DNA of 64,000 nucleotides from Streptacidiphilus rugosus AM-16 (GTDB lineage Bacteria > Actinomycetota > Actinomycetes > Streptomycetales > Streptomycetaceae), in assembly GCF_000744655.1 (NCBI RefSeq), contig NZ_JQMJ01000003.1, forward strand, positions 434,001-498,000, read 5' to 3'. The position numbers were made by a program, and so were the translations under genes. Positions 25,447 to 34,452 of the stretch are shown one piece after another. A model generated the notes under the pieces. That model did no database searches. It saw only the letters and a list, made by a program, of their open reading frames with translations, and was not told where the DNA came from. How positions within the stretch are numbered: the stretch's first letter is position 1; each line of letters starts with the position of its first letter.

Positions 25447-26754
25447 TCAGGCGCGGACCGCGCCGGTGACGAGCCAGGCGCCGGTGCGGGCGCGCAGCGC
25501 CATCGAGACCATGCGCACCAGCATGGCGAAGCCGATCGCCAGCCAGAGCGCCACCAGCCCGTGCGGGCCGAAGGCCAGCGCCACCGGCGCGTACAGCGCG
25601 AGCGTCGCCAGCATCGCCCAGGCCAGGTACGGGCCGTCGCCCGCGCCCATCAGCACCCCGTCCAGGACGAACACCACCCCGCAGAACGGCTGCATCACCC
25701 CGGCCACCACCAGTACCGGCAGCAGTTGCGACCGCACCGAGGGATCCGCGGTGAACAGGGGCAGATAGAGCGGCTGCGCCACCATCAGCAGCGCGCCCAG
25801 CACCACGCCGGTGCCCACCCCCCACTCCACCATCCGCCGCGTCGCCGCCCGCGCGCCGGCCACGTCGCCCGCGCCGAGGCAGCGACCGATGATCGCCTGG
25901 CCCGCGATGGCGATCGCGTCCAGGGCGAAGGCCAGAAAGCTCCACAGCGACATGGCGATCTGGTGCGCGGCGATCTCCACGTTCCCCAGCCGCGCCGCGA
26001 CGGCGGTCGCGATCAGCAGCACCGCGCGCAGGCTCAGCGTCCGCACCAGCAGCGGGCTGCCCGCGGTCGCGCAGGCGCGGATCCCCGGCAGGTCCGGCCG
26101 CAGGCTGGCGCCGGTGGCCCGGGCCCCGCGCAGCACCACGGCCAGGTACGCGGCGGCCATGCCCCACTGCGCGATCACCGTGCCGAGCGCGGAGCCCGCG
26201 ATGCCGAGGCCGGCGCCGTAGACGAGGGTGAGGTTGAGCAGCAGGTTGGCGCTGAAGCCGGCGATCGCCACCACGAGCGGGGTGCGGGTGTCCTGGAGGC
26301 CGCGCAGGACGCCGGTGGCCGCCAGCACGATCAGCATGGCCGGGATGCCGGCGCTGCTGATGCGCAGGTAGTCCACCGCGTAGGGCGCGGCGCTGGAGGA
26401 GGCGCCGAAGAGGCCGACCAGGGGCGGGGCGAGCGGCAGCGCGGCGGCCACGACCACCACGGATATCAGCAGCGCGAGCCAGATCCCGTCGATGCCCTGC
26501 TGCACCGCGGCCCGACGGTCGCCGGAGCCGATCCGGCGCGCGACGGCGGCGGTGGTGGCGTAGGCGAGGAAGACGAAGACGTTGACCAGCGTCGCGAGCA
26601 GCGCGGCGGCGACCCCGAGACCGGCGAGCTGGGCGGTGCCCAGGTGGCCGACGATGGCGGAGTCGGCCATCAGGAAGAGCGGCTCGGCGATGAGTGCGCC
26701 GAAAGCCGGGACGGCGAGGGCGAGGATCTCGCGGTCGTGCTGGCGCAATCGCAT
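25447..26754 (-). CDS. MATE family efflux transporter (DinF type)
   Basis: 435 residues, twelve predicted spans. REILALAVPAFGALIAEPLFLMADSAIVGHLG is the typical first helix pair, repeated in the second half as SLWSFLAFALDAIAIAGQAIIGRCLGAGD. Exports organic cations or drugs in exchange for Na+ or H+; the substrate is unknown. ATG 26754 (MRLRQHDREIL) is preferred over the 50-codon open extension, which has an unlikely composition. It is divergent from dnaB and shares its 360-bp upstream region rich in DnaA-box-like sequences. Confidence 0.88.
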   Translation of the reverse strand: MRLRQHDREILALAVPAFGALIAEPLFLMADSAIVGHLGTAQLAGLGVAAALLATLVNVFVFLAYATTAAVARRIGSGDRRAAVQQGIDGIWLALLISVVVVAAALPLAPPLVGLFGASSSAAPYAVDYLRISSAGIPAMLIVLAATGVLRGLQDTRTPLVVAIAGFSANLLLNLTLVYGAGLGIAGSALGTVIAQWGMAAAYLAVVLRGARATGASLRPDLPGIRACATAGSPLLVRTLSLRAVLLIATAVAARLGNVEIAAHQIAMSLWSFLAFALDAIAIAGQAIIGRCLGAGDVAGARAATRRMVEWGVGTGVVLGALLMVAQPLYLPLFTADPSVRSQLLPVLVVAGVMQPFCGVVFVLDGVLMGAGDGPYLAWAMLATLALYAPVALAFGPHGLVALWLAIGFAMLVRMVSMALRARTGAWLVTGAVRA

Positions 26755-26767
26755 GGTCCTACCGTAG

Positions 26768-27029
26768 TCATCCACAGGTAATGGGCGCAATGGGGCTTGG
26801 GTCATTACGTGACACTGCGCCGTGCAGCCGTGCGTGCACCGTTTGTCATGGTCCCCCGCGCCGTGCCGAAGTTTTTCCCCCGAGCTTGGCGCGGTCGCCA
26901 TCATCGCAGGTCAGCGTGGTGATCGGTAGACGACTGTGTGGTTGTCCACACCTTGTCCCCCGACTCGTGCACAGGCTGGAGCCAGTTGTCCACAGGCCTG
27001 GGGCGCTCATCCACACCCCCTGTGGATAA
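26768..27029. promoter_or_regulatory. cluster of five DnaA-box-like 9-mers upstream of dnaB
   Basis: TCATCCACA at 26768-26776, TTGTCCACA at 26942-26950, TTGTCCACA at 26986-26994, TCATCCACA at 27007-27015, and on the other strand a perfect TTATCCACA at 27021-27029. The 26942 box sits in an inverted repeat GTGTGG-TTGT-CCACAC. Four of the boxes are within 90 bp. The 360-bp stretch between the MATE gene and dnaB holds no gene. Confidence 0.6.
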
Positions 27030-27114
27030 CTGCGCTCTTCGGTGTTGGTCAATGTCCGAGCCGTGCCGTTCAATGGAGCGCTAGGCATGGGACAGGCAGC
27101 GGAAGGCGGCACCG

Positions 27115-28656
27115 ATGAGCGGGGCACCGTACGACGACGGCGGCTTCGAGGACGTCCCTCCGCCGCCGGACGACGAATGGCCCGCCCCCGGCTCTGCCTC
27201 GGGCCCCGGGGACCGTCTCCCCTTCTCCCGCAAGCGCGACGGCGGCGACCGTTCCGACCGAGGTGACCGTGGTGACCGCGACGGCGGACGCGGTGACGGC
27301 TCCGGCGGCGGCCGGTCCGCCGACGAGGCCGCGTACGAGCGCGTCCCCCCGCAGGACCTCGCCGCCGAGCAGTCCGTGCTGGGCGGCATGCTGCTCTCCA
27401 AGGACGCGATCGCGGACGTGGTCGAGGTCCTCAAGCCGGGCGACTACTACCGCCCGGCCCACGAGCTGATCTACAGCGCCATCCTCGACCTCTACGCCCG
27501 CGGCGAGCCGGCCGACCCGATCACCGTCGCCAGCGAACTGGTCAAGCGCGGCGAGATCACCCGCGTCGGCGGCCCCTCCTACCTGCACACCCTGGTCAAC
27601 TCCGTCCCCACGGCGGCCAATGCCGAGTACTACGCGGAGATCGTCCACGAGCGCGCGGTCCTGCGCCGCCTGGTCGAGGCCGGCACGCGCATCGCCGGCA
27701 TGGGCTACGCGGCGGAGGGCGACGTCGACGAGATCGTCAACCGCGCCCAGGCGGAGATCTACGCCGTCACCGAGCAGCGGACCAACGAGGACTACGCCCC
27801 GCTCTCCGACATCATGGAGGGCGCGCTCGACGAGATCGAGTCGATCGGCTCCCGCAGCGGCCAGATGTCCGGCGTCCCGACGGGCTTCGCCGACCTCGAC
27901 TCCCTGACGAACGGTCTCCACCCGGGCCAGATGATCGTCGTGGCGGCACGGCCCGCCATGGGTAAGTCGACGCTGGCTCTGGACTTCGCGCGATCCTGCT
28001 CGATCAAGCACAAGATTCCGAGCGTCTTCTTCTCCCTGGAAATGGGGCGCAACGAGATCGCGATGCGTCTGCTCTCGGCGGAGGCGCGGGTCGCACTGCA
28101 CCACATGCGCACCGGCGCGATGACCGACGAGGACTGGACCCGCCTCGCGCGGCGCATGCAGGACCTCAACGACTCCCCGCTCTACATCGACGACTCCCCG
28201 AACCTGTCGATGATGGAGATCCGGGCCAAGTGCCGCCGCCTCAAGCAGCGGAACGACCTGCGCCTGGTCGTCATCGACTACCTCCAGCTGATGCAGAACG
28301 GCGGCTCCCGCCGGGCCGAGAGCCGGCAGCAGGAGGTCTCCGAGATGTCGCGAAACCTGAAGCTGCTGGCCAAGGAGCTGGAGCTGCCGGTCATCGCGCT
28401 CTCCCAGCTGAACCGTGGTCCCGAGCAGCGGACGGACAAGCGTCCGATGGTCTCCGACCTGCGTGAGAGTGGATCGATCGAGCAGGACGCGGACATGGTC
28501 ATCCTGCTGCACCGCGAGGACGCCTACGAGAAGGAGTCCCCACGCGCGGGCGAGGCCGACCTGATCGTGGCCAAGCACCGTAACGGCCCGACGGCGACGA
28601 TCACCGTGGCGTTCCAGGGTCACTACTCACGCTTCGTGGACATGGCGCAGAGCTGA
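27115..28656 (+). CDS. dnaB: replicative DNA helicase DnaB
   Basis: 513 residues. Hexameric 5'-3' helicase that unwinds DNA ahead of the replisome. A 75-residue Asp/Gly/Arg-rich N-terminal extension (RSDRGDRGDRDGGRGDG) precedes the DnaB N-terminal helical domain (PPQDLAAEQSVLGGMLLSKDAI). The RecA-like motor has Walker A ARPAMGKSTLALDFAR, Walker B LRLVVIDYLQLM and QLNRGPEQRTDKRPMVSDLRESGSIEQDADMV. No intein interrupts it. ATG 27115 has GGAAGG eight bases upstream. DnaA-box-like sequences upstream suggest DnaA-linked control. Confidence 0.97.
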   Translation: MSGAPYDDGGFEDVPPPPDDEWPAPGSASGPGDRLPFSRKRDGGDRSDRGDRGDRDGGRGDGSGGGRSADEAAYERVPPQDLAAEQSVLGGMLLSKDAIADVVEVLKPGDYYRPAHELIYSAILDLYARGEPADPITVASELVKRGEITRVGGPSYLHTLVNSVPTAANAEYYAEIVHERAVLRRLVEAGTRIAGMGYAAEGDVDEIVNRAQAEIYAVTEQRTNEDYAPLSDIMEGALDEIESIGSRSGQMSGVPTGFADLDSLTNGLHPGQMIVVAARPAMGKSTLALDFARSCSIKHKIPSVFFSLEMGRNEIAMRLLSAEARVALHHMRTGAMTDEDWTRLARRMQDLNDSPLYIDDSPNLSMMEIRAKCRRLKQRNDLRLVVIDYLQLMQNGGSRRAESRQQEVSEMSRNLKLLAKELELPVIALSQLNRGPEQRTDKRPMVSDLRESGSIEQDADMVILLHREDAYEKESPRAGEADLIVAKHRNGPTATITVAFQGHYSRFVDMAQS

Positions 28657-28670
28657 CGCGTCCCGGCGGG

Positions 28671-28676
28671 GACAAT
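28671..28676 (+). promoter_or_regulatory. -10 box GACAAT for a leaderless transcript
   Basis: GACAAT lies six bases before the GTG at 28683 in the 26-bp gap after dnaB. This implies separate leaderless transcription of the receiver-like gene. Confidence 0.45.
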
Positions 28677-28682
28677 GCTCGG

Positions 28683-29039
28683 GTGAACGAGGACCCAGCC
28701 GCCGCGCCCCAGCCCGTCATCCTCGGCATCGACGACCTCCGGCCGCTCCCCCGGGCGACGCGGCTCGCCCGGACCAGTCGTGAGGGTGTGCGGCTGCTGG
28801 AGGAGCATCGCGACCGGTTCGTCGACGAGCTGTGGCTCGACCACGACCTCGGTGGGGACGACAGCATCATGCCGGTGGTGGCGCTGCTGGAGGAGGCCGC
28901 CTTCCACGGGCGGCCCTTCAGGATCGGGACGGTCTTCGTGCACAGCGCCAACCCCATCGGTGCCGAGACCGTCGTCCGCTCGCTCACCCGCTGGAACTAC
29001 CAGGTGCGGCGGGCGACGGCATCGTCGTCGTTACCCTGA
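28683..29039 (+). CDS. cyclic-phosphate processing receiver domain (cREC) protein
   Basis: 118 residues. A standalone receiver-like fold related to domains proposed to act on cyclic-phosphate ends. LGIDDLRPLP is the first acidic strand, ELWLDHDLGGDDSIMPVVALLEEAA carries the D-x-D-L-G core, and IGTVFVHSANPIGAETVVRSLTRWNY is the C-terminal beta-alpha. GTG 28683 follows the GACAAT box; no ribosome site. It ends four bases before the HD-domain gene, so the two could also be co-transcribed. The role in Streptomyces is not established. Confidence 0.65.
   Translation: MNEDPAAAPQPVILGIDDLRPLPRATRLARTSREGVRLLEEHRDRFVDELWLDHDLGGDDSIMPVVALLEEAAFHGRPFRIGTVFVHSANPIGAETVVRSLTRWNYQVRRATASSSLP
29032..29037 (+). 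promoter_or_regulatory. -10 box TACCCT for a leaderless HD-domain gene
   Basis: TACCCT, inside the last codons of the receiver-like gene, is six bases before GTG 29044. Same geometry as several other genes in the window. Confidence 0.5.
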
Positions 29040-29043
29040 CGCG

Positions 29044-29658
29044 GTGACAACAACGGACGTGCTCTGGATCGCGGTCGCCGACACCCGGCGGCCCACCCTG
29101 CGGCCGCTGCCCGTCGAGGTCGCGGAGTTGCTCCGGAGCGTCGACGCCCCGCCCCGGTTGGTCGCTCACCTTCGGGCCGTCCATGACGTCGCGGCGCAGC
29201 TCGTCGCGTGGGTGGGGCAGAACTCTCCGGCGCTGGTCTTCGACGCGCATGCCGTGCTCTTCGGGGCCGCGACGCACGACATCGGAAAGGCGCGCTGGAC
29301 CGAGGAGTTGTCCGGTCCCGGGTCGGCGCACGAGGAAGCCGGGCGGGAGCTCCTGACGGCCCACGGGGTGGGCGCGGACCTGGCCCGCTTCGCCGGGAGT
29401 CACGCGTCCTGGGACGCGCCCGGCGTCGGCTTCGAGGATCTGCTGGTGAGCCTCGCCGACAAGATCTGGAAGAACAAGCGCGTCGCCGACCTGGAGGACC
29501 TCGTCGTCGCCGCGCTCGCGCGGGCCGGCGGGCGGACGGTCTGGGAGGAGTTCATGAGTCTGGACGAGGCGCTGACCCGCATCGGCGACGCCGCCGAGGA
29601 GCGGTTGGCCTACCAGATGTCCCACCCGGTCGCGCGGCCGTCGCGGGAAGCCGGGTGA
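29044..29658 (+). CDS. HD domain phosphohydrolase
   Basis: 204 residues. The metal-binding HD signature is HAVLFGAATHDIGKARWTEE at about residues 76-95, and a following His is present in FAGSHASW with a later Asp in SLADKIWKNKR. Such proteins hydrolyse phosphoester or nucleotide substrates; the actual substrate is unknown. GTG 29044 is set by the TACCCT box; the same frame is open upstream but overlaps the receiver-like gene. Pairing with a cyclic-phosphate receiver domain suggests nucleotide metabolism or signalling, which is inference. It is convergent with the Eis-like gene. Confidence 0.72.
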   Translation: MTTTDVLWIAVADTRRPTLRPLPVEVAELLRSVDAPPRLVAHLRAVHDVAAQLVAWVGQNSPALVFDAHAVLFGAATHDIGKARWTEELSGPGSAHEEAGRELLTAHGVGADLARFAGSHASWDAPGVGFEDLLVSLADKIWKNKRVADLEDLVVAALARAGGRTVWEEFMSLDEALTRIGDAAEERLAYQMSHPVARPSREAG

Positions 29659-29719
29659 AGCCGGTTGATGCCGGTCAGGACCGGCACGGAGCCGCCCGCC
29701 TGGTAGCGGCACGGGGACG

Positions 29720-29781
29720 GGAACGTGCGGCTCGCGGCGCCGGTTCGGCGACTGAACCGGAGGCTGTGAACCGCACGTTCC
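29720..29781. terminator. nested inverted-repeat terminator between convergent genes
   Basis: Outer arms GGAACGTGCGG (29720-29730) and CCGCACGTTCC (29771-29781) enclose a second stem CCGGTTC (29740-29746)/GAACCGG (29754-29760). It lies between the convergent HD and Eis-like genes. No T-tract follows, as is usual in actinomycetes. Confidence 0.65.
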
Positions 29782-29791
29782 ACCGGCCGCC

Positions 29792-31030
29792 TCAGAACCA
29801 GTGCAGGCAGTGCGGGGTGCGGTCGGAGCGGAAGAGCTGGTCGGCGAGGGCGGCCGCGCCAGGGTGGTGGGCGTGGATGTGGCCGGCGCGGACGAGGGTG
29901 CTCGGGGTGGTGCCGCCGAGGTAGACGGAGCCGAGGTCGCTGACGTCGAGGGACAGGTCCGGCTCCCGGTCCGTGGGGACGCAGTCGGCCTTGCCGTCGC
30001 GGACGGTCAGCAGGTAGCGGGTGTGCTCGCCGAGGAACGGGTCGTCGACGTCGAGGACGAGCTCGCCGTCGGCGAACCAGCCGCGGGCGGTGAGCGCGCG
30101 CGGGACGTCGAGCAGGCGCACCCAGAGCCAGTCGGTGTTGCTGCTCGCCTCGGTGGCGTTGAAGTCCGCGAGCTGCCAGCGCAGCGGGTGCTCGGACGGC
30201 AGGTGCTTGAACACGACCCTGGTGGCCAGGTCGTGGCCGAGCGCGAACCGGGCCAGGGCTGTCGCGGCGGTGTCGTTGGTGGCGATGGTCTCGTCGACGG
30301 TCAGGACGCCGCCGTCGAGCGAGTAGCTCGCGTATCCGTCGGGGACGCCGTCGACGTCGCGGTGGACGGCGACGTAGCGCGGCGTCGGGGCGACCGGAAC
30401 CTGGCCCGCGCCCCTGGCCCACCAGTGGTGCGGTCGGGAGAGCGCGCCCGGCTGGGCGCGGCGGTAGCGGTCGTAGACCTCTTCCAGGATCTCACCGCAC
30501 GCGGCACGCCGGAGCACCTCGACCGAACCGGTGTCCGTGCCCGCGGCCGAGGACTCCGCGTCGGTCGTTCGGTGCGCCCGGGGGAGGGCGAAGGCGGACC
30601 GGTGGCGCTCGACGGTCAGCCGGCCGGTGTAGGTGGCAGGTCCGTAGCCGAACCTGCGGTAGATCAGGGCCTCGGAGGCCAGCAGGACGGACAGGAACTC
30701 CCCGCGGGCCCGCAGCTCGGTGAGCTGATGCCGCATCATCGCGGTGAGCAGGCCCTGGCGCCGGTGGGTGGGAAGGACGCCCACCGCGGTCACCCCGGCC
30801 GTGGGGACGAGGACCTCGCCGGGGAGGGTGAGTTCGAAGGAGTACGCGGCGGCGGTACCGACGGCCCGGCCGTCCGGGGTCACGGCCAGCAGTCCGCGGT
30901 CCATTTCGAGCGCCGACCACCACACCCCGCCGCCGTTCTCGTCCGGGGTTCCGCCGAACTGCCCGAAGGCGACATGGAGGGTGTCGACGAAGAGGTCGAG
31001 GTCCTGGTCGGTGGTGGGACGGATCTGCAT
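29792..31030 (-). CDS. Eis-like GNAT N-acetyltransferase
   Basis: 412 residues, matching the enhanced-intracellular-survival (Eis) architecture: an N-terminal GNAT fold, a second degenerate GNAT, and a C-terminal sterol-carrier-like domain. VGVLPTHRRQGLLTAMMRHQL is the acetyl-CoA V/R-x-x-R-x-x-G/A loop; FGYGPATY and DYRxxQPG-like YRRAQPGALSRPHHWW are Eis landmarks. The C-terminus is CLHWF, close to the terminal carboxylate general-base feature of the family. Probably acetylates amines such as aminoglycosides or peptides. ATG 31030 has GGAGG 11 bases upstream. It is divergent from the AfsR-type gene. Confidence 0.82.
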   Translation of the reverse strand: MQIRPTTDQDLDLFVDTLHVAFGQFGGTPDENGGGVWWSALEMDRGLLAVTPDGRAVGTAAAYSFELTLPGEVLVPTAGVTAVGVLPTHRRQGLLTAMMRHQLTELRARGEFLSVLLASEALIYRRFGYGPATYTGRLTVERHRSAFALPRAHRTTDAESSAAGTDTGSVEVLRRAACGEILEEVYDRYRRAQPGALSRPHHWWARGAGQVPVAPTPRYVAVHRDVDGVPDGYASYSLDGGVLTVDETIATNDTAATALARFALGHDLATRVVFKHLPSEHPLRWQLADFNATEASSNTDWLWVRLLDVPRALTARGWFADGELVLDVDDPFLGEHTRYLLTVRDGKADCVPTDREPDLSLDVSDLGSVYLGGTTPSTLVRAGHIHAHHPGAAALADQLFRSDRTPHCLHWF

Positions 31031-31203
31031 TGCTGCCGCTGCCTCCTCGGAATACCGACGTCACGTGTCCTGACGCCGGGCACAGTGCAGCGTGACTCCG
31101 CGCGGGAGGCAAGCGATTTATCGGGAGGGCGACATGTCGGGCCGGCCGGGGCACCGCCCGGGCGGGACGGGGACGAGGCGGGTGCCCGGCCGAGAGCCCG
31201 TGG

Positions 31204-31209
31204 CAAAAT
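31204..31209 (+). promoter_or_regulatory. -10 box CAAAAT for the leaderless AfsR-type regulator
   Basis: CAAAAT is six bases before GTG 31216, with no ribosome site in between. Confidence 0.45.
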
Positions 31210-31215
31210 CGGCGG

Positions 31216-34200
31216 GTGCAGATCGCGATGCTGGGGCCGTTGGAGGTTCGCACCGACGAGGACGGCGGCGGCCCGGTCGAGGTGCCGGGGGTGCGGCTGC
31301 GCGGACTGCTGGTGGCCCTGGCGCTCCGGGCGGGGCATGTCGTTCCCAAGGCGACACTGGTCGACTGGATCTGGGCGGAGCAGCCGCCCGTCGACGCGAC
31401 GAACGCGCTGCAGCGCCTGGTGTCCCGGCTGCGGAAGCTGCTGCCGGACGGGGTGATCGAGGGGCACACGGACGGCTACCGCCTGGCGGTGGCGCCCGAC
31501 GCCGTGGACGCGGTGCGGTTCGAACATCTCGTGGCCGGCGCCGGACAGTTCGGCTCCGCAGGACAGCTCGGCTCCGAGGGCGGGGCGGGGCGAGTGCGGT
31601 TGCTGCGCGAGGCGCTGGAGTTGTGGCGCGGCGCGGCGCTGCAGGATGTCGGCCTGCAGGACAGCGGCGCGTTCGACGCGGCGGTCGTCCGGCTGGAGGC
31701 GCTGCGGCTGACCGCGGCCGAGGAGCGGTTCGAGGCGGAGTTGGGGCTCGGGCGCGGTGCGGAGCTGGTCAGCGAGCTGGCCGATCTGGTGGCGGCGCAT
31801 CCGGTGCGCGAGCGGCTCGTCGGCGCGTTGATGCGCGCCCTGGTCGCGGCCGGTCGGGACAACGAGGCGCTGCAGGTGTTCCAGCGTGCCCGGGAGGAAC
31901 TGGCGGACACGCTGGGCGCGGACCCCTCCCCGGAGTTGTCGGCGTTGCATGTCGCGCTGCTGCGCGGCGAGTTGGGGCGGCGGTCGGAGAACCGCCGAAC
32001 CAACCTGCGGGCGGAGCTGACCACGTTCGTGGGCAAGGAAGCCGATGTCGCCGCGGTCCGCGGGCTGGTCGCCGGGCACCGGCTCACCACGCTGATCGGG
32101 CCGGGCGGTGCGGGCAAGACCAGGCTGGCCACCGAGATTGCCCGGACGCTGCTCGGCGAACTGCCGGACGGGGCCTGGTTGGTGGAGCTGGCCGCGATCG
32201 GCGCGGACGGAGACGTGGCGCAGGCGACCTTCACCGGGCTCGGCCTGCGGGACACGCTGCTCGGGGAGACGCCCCACGCGGACCTGACGGAACGGCTCGT
32301 CGCCGCGGTCCGCGAGCGCGAGGCGCTGCTGATCCTGGACAACTGCGAGCACGTCATCGAGTCCGCGGCGGTCTTCGCCCACCGGGTGCTCGGGGAGTGC
32401 CGCAGGCTGCGGATCCTGGCGACCAGCCGGGAGCCGCTCGGCATCACCGGCGAGGCGCTGTGGGTGGTCGAGCCGCTGGACCTGCCGGACAGGTACGCCG
32501 GGCCGGAGGAGATGGAGGCCTCCGCCGCCGTCCGGCTGCTGCGTGACCGTGCCGGGGCGGTGCGCCCGGATCTCGCGGTCGCCGTGGAGGGCGCGGACCC
32601 CGCGCACGCCGGTGGCGCCGGGCACGCCCCGGTGGACGCGGCCACGCTGGCGACGATGGTGCGGGTCTGCCGGGCGCTGGACGGGATGCCGCTGGCGATC
32701 GAACTGGCCGCGGCCAGGCTGCGCACCATGTCCGTCGAGCAGCTCGCGAGCCGCCTCGACGACCGGTTCCGGCTGCTGACCGGCGGCAGCCGCACCGCGC
32801 TGCCGCGCCACCGGACGCTGCGCGCGGTGGTGGACTGGAGTTGGGACCTGCTCAGCGACGCGGAGCGGCGCGCGCTGCGGCGCCTGTCGGTGTTCTCCGG
32901 CGGGGCGAGCCTGGAGGCGGCCGAGCGGGTCTGCGCCGGGGACGGGGTCGAGCCGGAGGACGTGCTGGAACTGCTCACCTCGCTGGCCGAGAAGTCGCTG
33001 CTGCGGGTGGAGCTGCCGGGCGGGGAGGGCGGCGCTGCGCGGTACCGCCTGATCGGCACCATCAGGGAGTACGCCGGGCGACGGCTGGTGGAGGCGGGGG
33101 AGTCGGAGCGGGCGCGTCTGGCGCACCTCGCCCACGTCACCGAGCTGGTGGAGACCGCGGACCCGCATCTTCGCCGCGCCGAGCAGTTGGCGTGGCTCGC
33201 GGTCCTGGACGCCGAGCACGACGACATCGGCGCCGCGCTGCGCGGTGCGCTCGCGGCGGGTGAGGCGCAGGCGGCGATGCGGCTCGCGGCGGGCGCGGGC
33301 TGGTACTGGTGGCTGGGCGGGCACCGGACCGAGGGCATGGAGCTGATCGTCGCGGCGACCGGACTGCCGGGTGAGGTGACCGACGAGGTCCGCGCGATGG
33401 TGTACGGGCTGGTCGTGCTGTTCGTCAGCGCCGGTCGGGGCGACGAGCACCAGGCGGCGGAGTGGATCCGCGAGGCACACCGGCTGAGCCGGCGCAGCGC
33501 GGGAGGTTACCCGCTGCTCGGGCTGGTGGCGGCCCTGGAGCGGCTGCTGCACGGCCCGGACGCCTTCCTGTCGGCGTTCGCGCCGCTGCTGGAGGACGAG
33601 GATCCCTGGGTGCGGGCACTGGCCCGGCTGCACATGGGCAAGATGCGGATCATGCTCGGGCAGGCGGGCGGGGAGGCGGACGCGTACCTGGAGTCGGCGC
33701 TGGCCGCGTTCCGGGCGATCGGCGAGCGGTTCGGGATCTCCTTCGCGCTGACCGAGCTGGCCGACCGTAGTGCCGTGCGCGGCGAGTTCACCGTCGCCGG
33801 CGCGCACTACGAGCAGGCGGTCGCGGTGGTCGCCGAGCTGGGCGCCACCGAGGACGTCATCCGGATGCGCGCGCAGCAGGCCAGGCTGTACTGGCTGCTG
33901 GGCGACCAGGACGCCTGCGCGTCCGCGCTCGCCGAGGCGCAGCGGTGGGCGGAGCGGGTCACCTGGCCGGACGCGCTGGCCGAGCTGGCGCTCACGCGGG
34001 CGGACCTCGCCCGGTGGAGCGGCGACGCCGTCGAGGCGCGCGCCCAGCTCGACGTCGCCACGACGCTGCTGGGCGACGAGGCGGAGCAGACGAACATCCG
34101 GGCGCTGCGGCACGACGTGCTCGGGTATCTGACGGACGACCTGGGCGAGTGCCGGGCGCACCGCGCGGCGGCCTGCGCGGCGGCGGCCGAGGCGGGCAAC

Positions 34201-34452
34201 GCGCCGCTGGTCGCGCAGGTCCTGGTCGGGGTGGCGGATCTGGCGCTGCGCGGCGACCGGCCCGAGCAGGCCGCGCGGCTGCTCGGTGCGAGCGAGGCGG
34301 TGCGCGGGCTGCGGGACCGCTCGCACCCGGACCTCGACCGGATCGAGCGGGCGGCACGGAGCCGCCTCGGCGACGCGGGGTTCGCCGAGGCGGCTCGGGA
34401 GGGGGCGGGGACCGACTGGTCCCTCCTGGTCGAGGTCACGCTCGCTTCCTGA
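31216..34452 (+). CDS. AfsR/SARP-type large regulator (wHTH-BTAD-NTPase-TPR)
   Basis: 1078 residues. OmpR-like winged helix (MQIAMLGPLEVRTDEDGGGP to GYRLAVAPDAVDAVRF), then a bacterial transcriptional activation domain (ALELWRGAALQDV, HPVRERLVGALMRALVAAGRDNEALQVFQRAREELADTLGADPSPEL). An STAND-type NTPase has Walker A GPGGAGKTRLA, Walker B LLILDNCEHV and sensor ATSREPLGI. About 350 residues of TPR-like helices follow. Proteins of this type control antibiotic or developmental genes, usually with ATP-dependent switching. Its 3' end overlaps the convergent ABC permease gene by 17 bp. No biosynthetic cluster is visible here, so the targets are unknown. Confidence 0.85.
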   Translation: MQIAMLGPLEVRTDEDGGGPVEVPGVRLRGLLVALALRAGHVVPKATLVDWIWAEQPPVDATNALQRLVSRLRKLLPDGVIEGHTDGYRLAVAPDAVDAVRFEHLVAGAGQFGSAGQLGSEGGAGRVRLLREALELWRGAALQDVGLQDSGAFDAAVVRLEALRLTAAEERFEAELGLGRGAELVSELADLVAAHPVRERLVGALMRALVAAGRDNEALQVFQRAREELADTLGADPSPELSALHVALLRGELGRRSENRRTNLRAELTTFVGKEADVAAVRGLVAGHRLTTLIGPGGAGKTRLATEIARTLLGELPDGAWLVELAAIGADGDVAQATFTGLGLRDTLLGETPHADLTERLVAAVREREALLILDNCEHVIESAAVFAHRVLGECRRLRILATSREPLGITGEALWVVEPLDLPDRYAGPEEMEASAAVRLLRDRAGAVRPDLAVAVEGADPAHAGGAGHAPVDAATLATMVRVCRALDGMPLAIELAAARLRTMSVEQLASRLDDRFRLLTGGSRTALPRHRTLRAVVDWSWDLLSDAERRALRRLSVFSGGASLEAAERVCAGDGVEPEDVLELLTSLAEKSLLRVELPGGEGGAARYRLIGTIREYAGRRLVEAGESERARLAHLAHVTELVETADPHLRRAEQLAWLAVLDAEHDDIGAALRGALAAGEAQAAMRLAAGAGWYWWLGGHRTEGMELIVAATGLPGEVTDEVRAMVYGLVVLFVSAGRGDEHQAAEWIREAHRLSRRSAGGYPLLGLVAALERLLHGPDAFLSAFAPLLEDEDPWVRALARLHMGKMRIMLGQAGGEADAYLESALAAFRAIGERFGISFALTELADRSAVRGEFTVAGAHYEQAVAVVAELGATEDVIRMRAQQARLYWLLGDQDACASALAEAQRWAERVTWPDALAELALTRADLARWSGDAVEARAQLDVATTLLGDEAEQTNIRALRHDVLGYLTDDLGECRAHRAAACAAAAEAGNAPLVAQVLVGVADLALRGDRPEQAARLLGASEAVRGLRDRSHPDLDRIERAARSRLGDAGFAEAAREGAGTDWSLLVEVTLAS

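Noticed and set aside
26768-27029. DnaA-box-like cluster as the chromosomal origin
   Set aside because: No dnaA, dnaN or rpmH nearby and only five boxes. Streptomyces oriC lies between dnaA and dnaN with many more boxes, expected left of trxA.
30880-34326. A 1148-codon minus-strand frame
   Set aside because: Antisense to the AfsR-type regulator, which has intact Walker motifs and domains.
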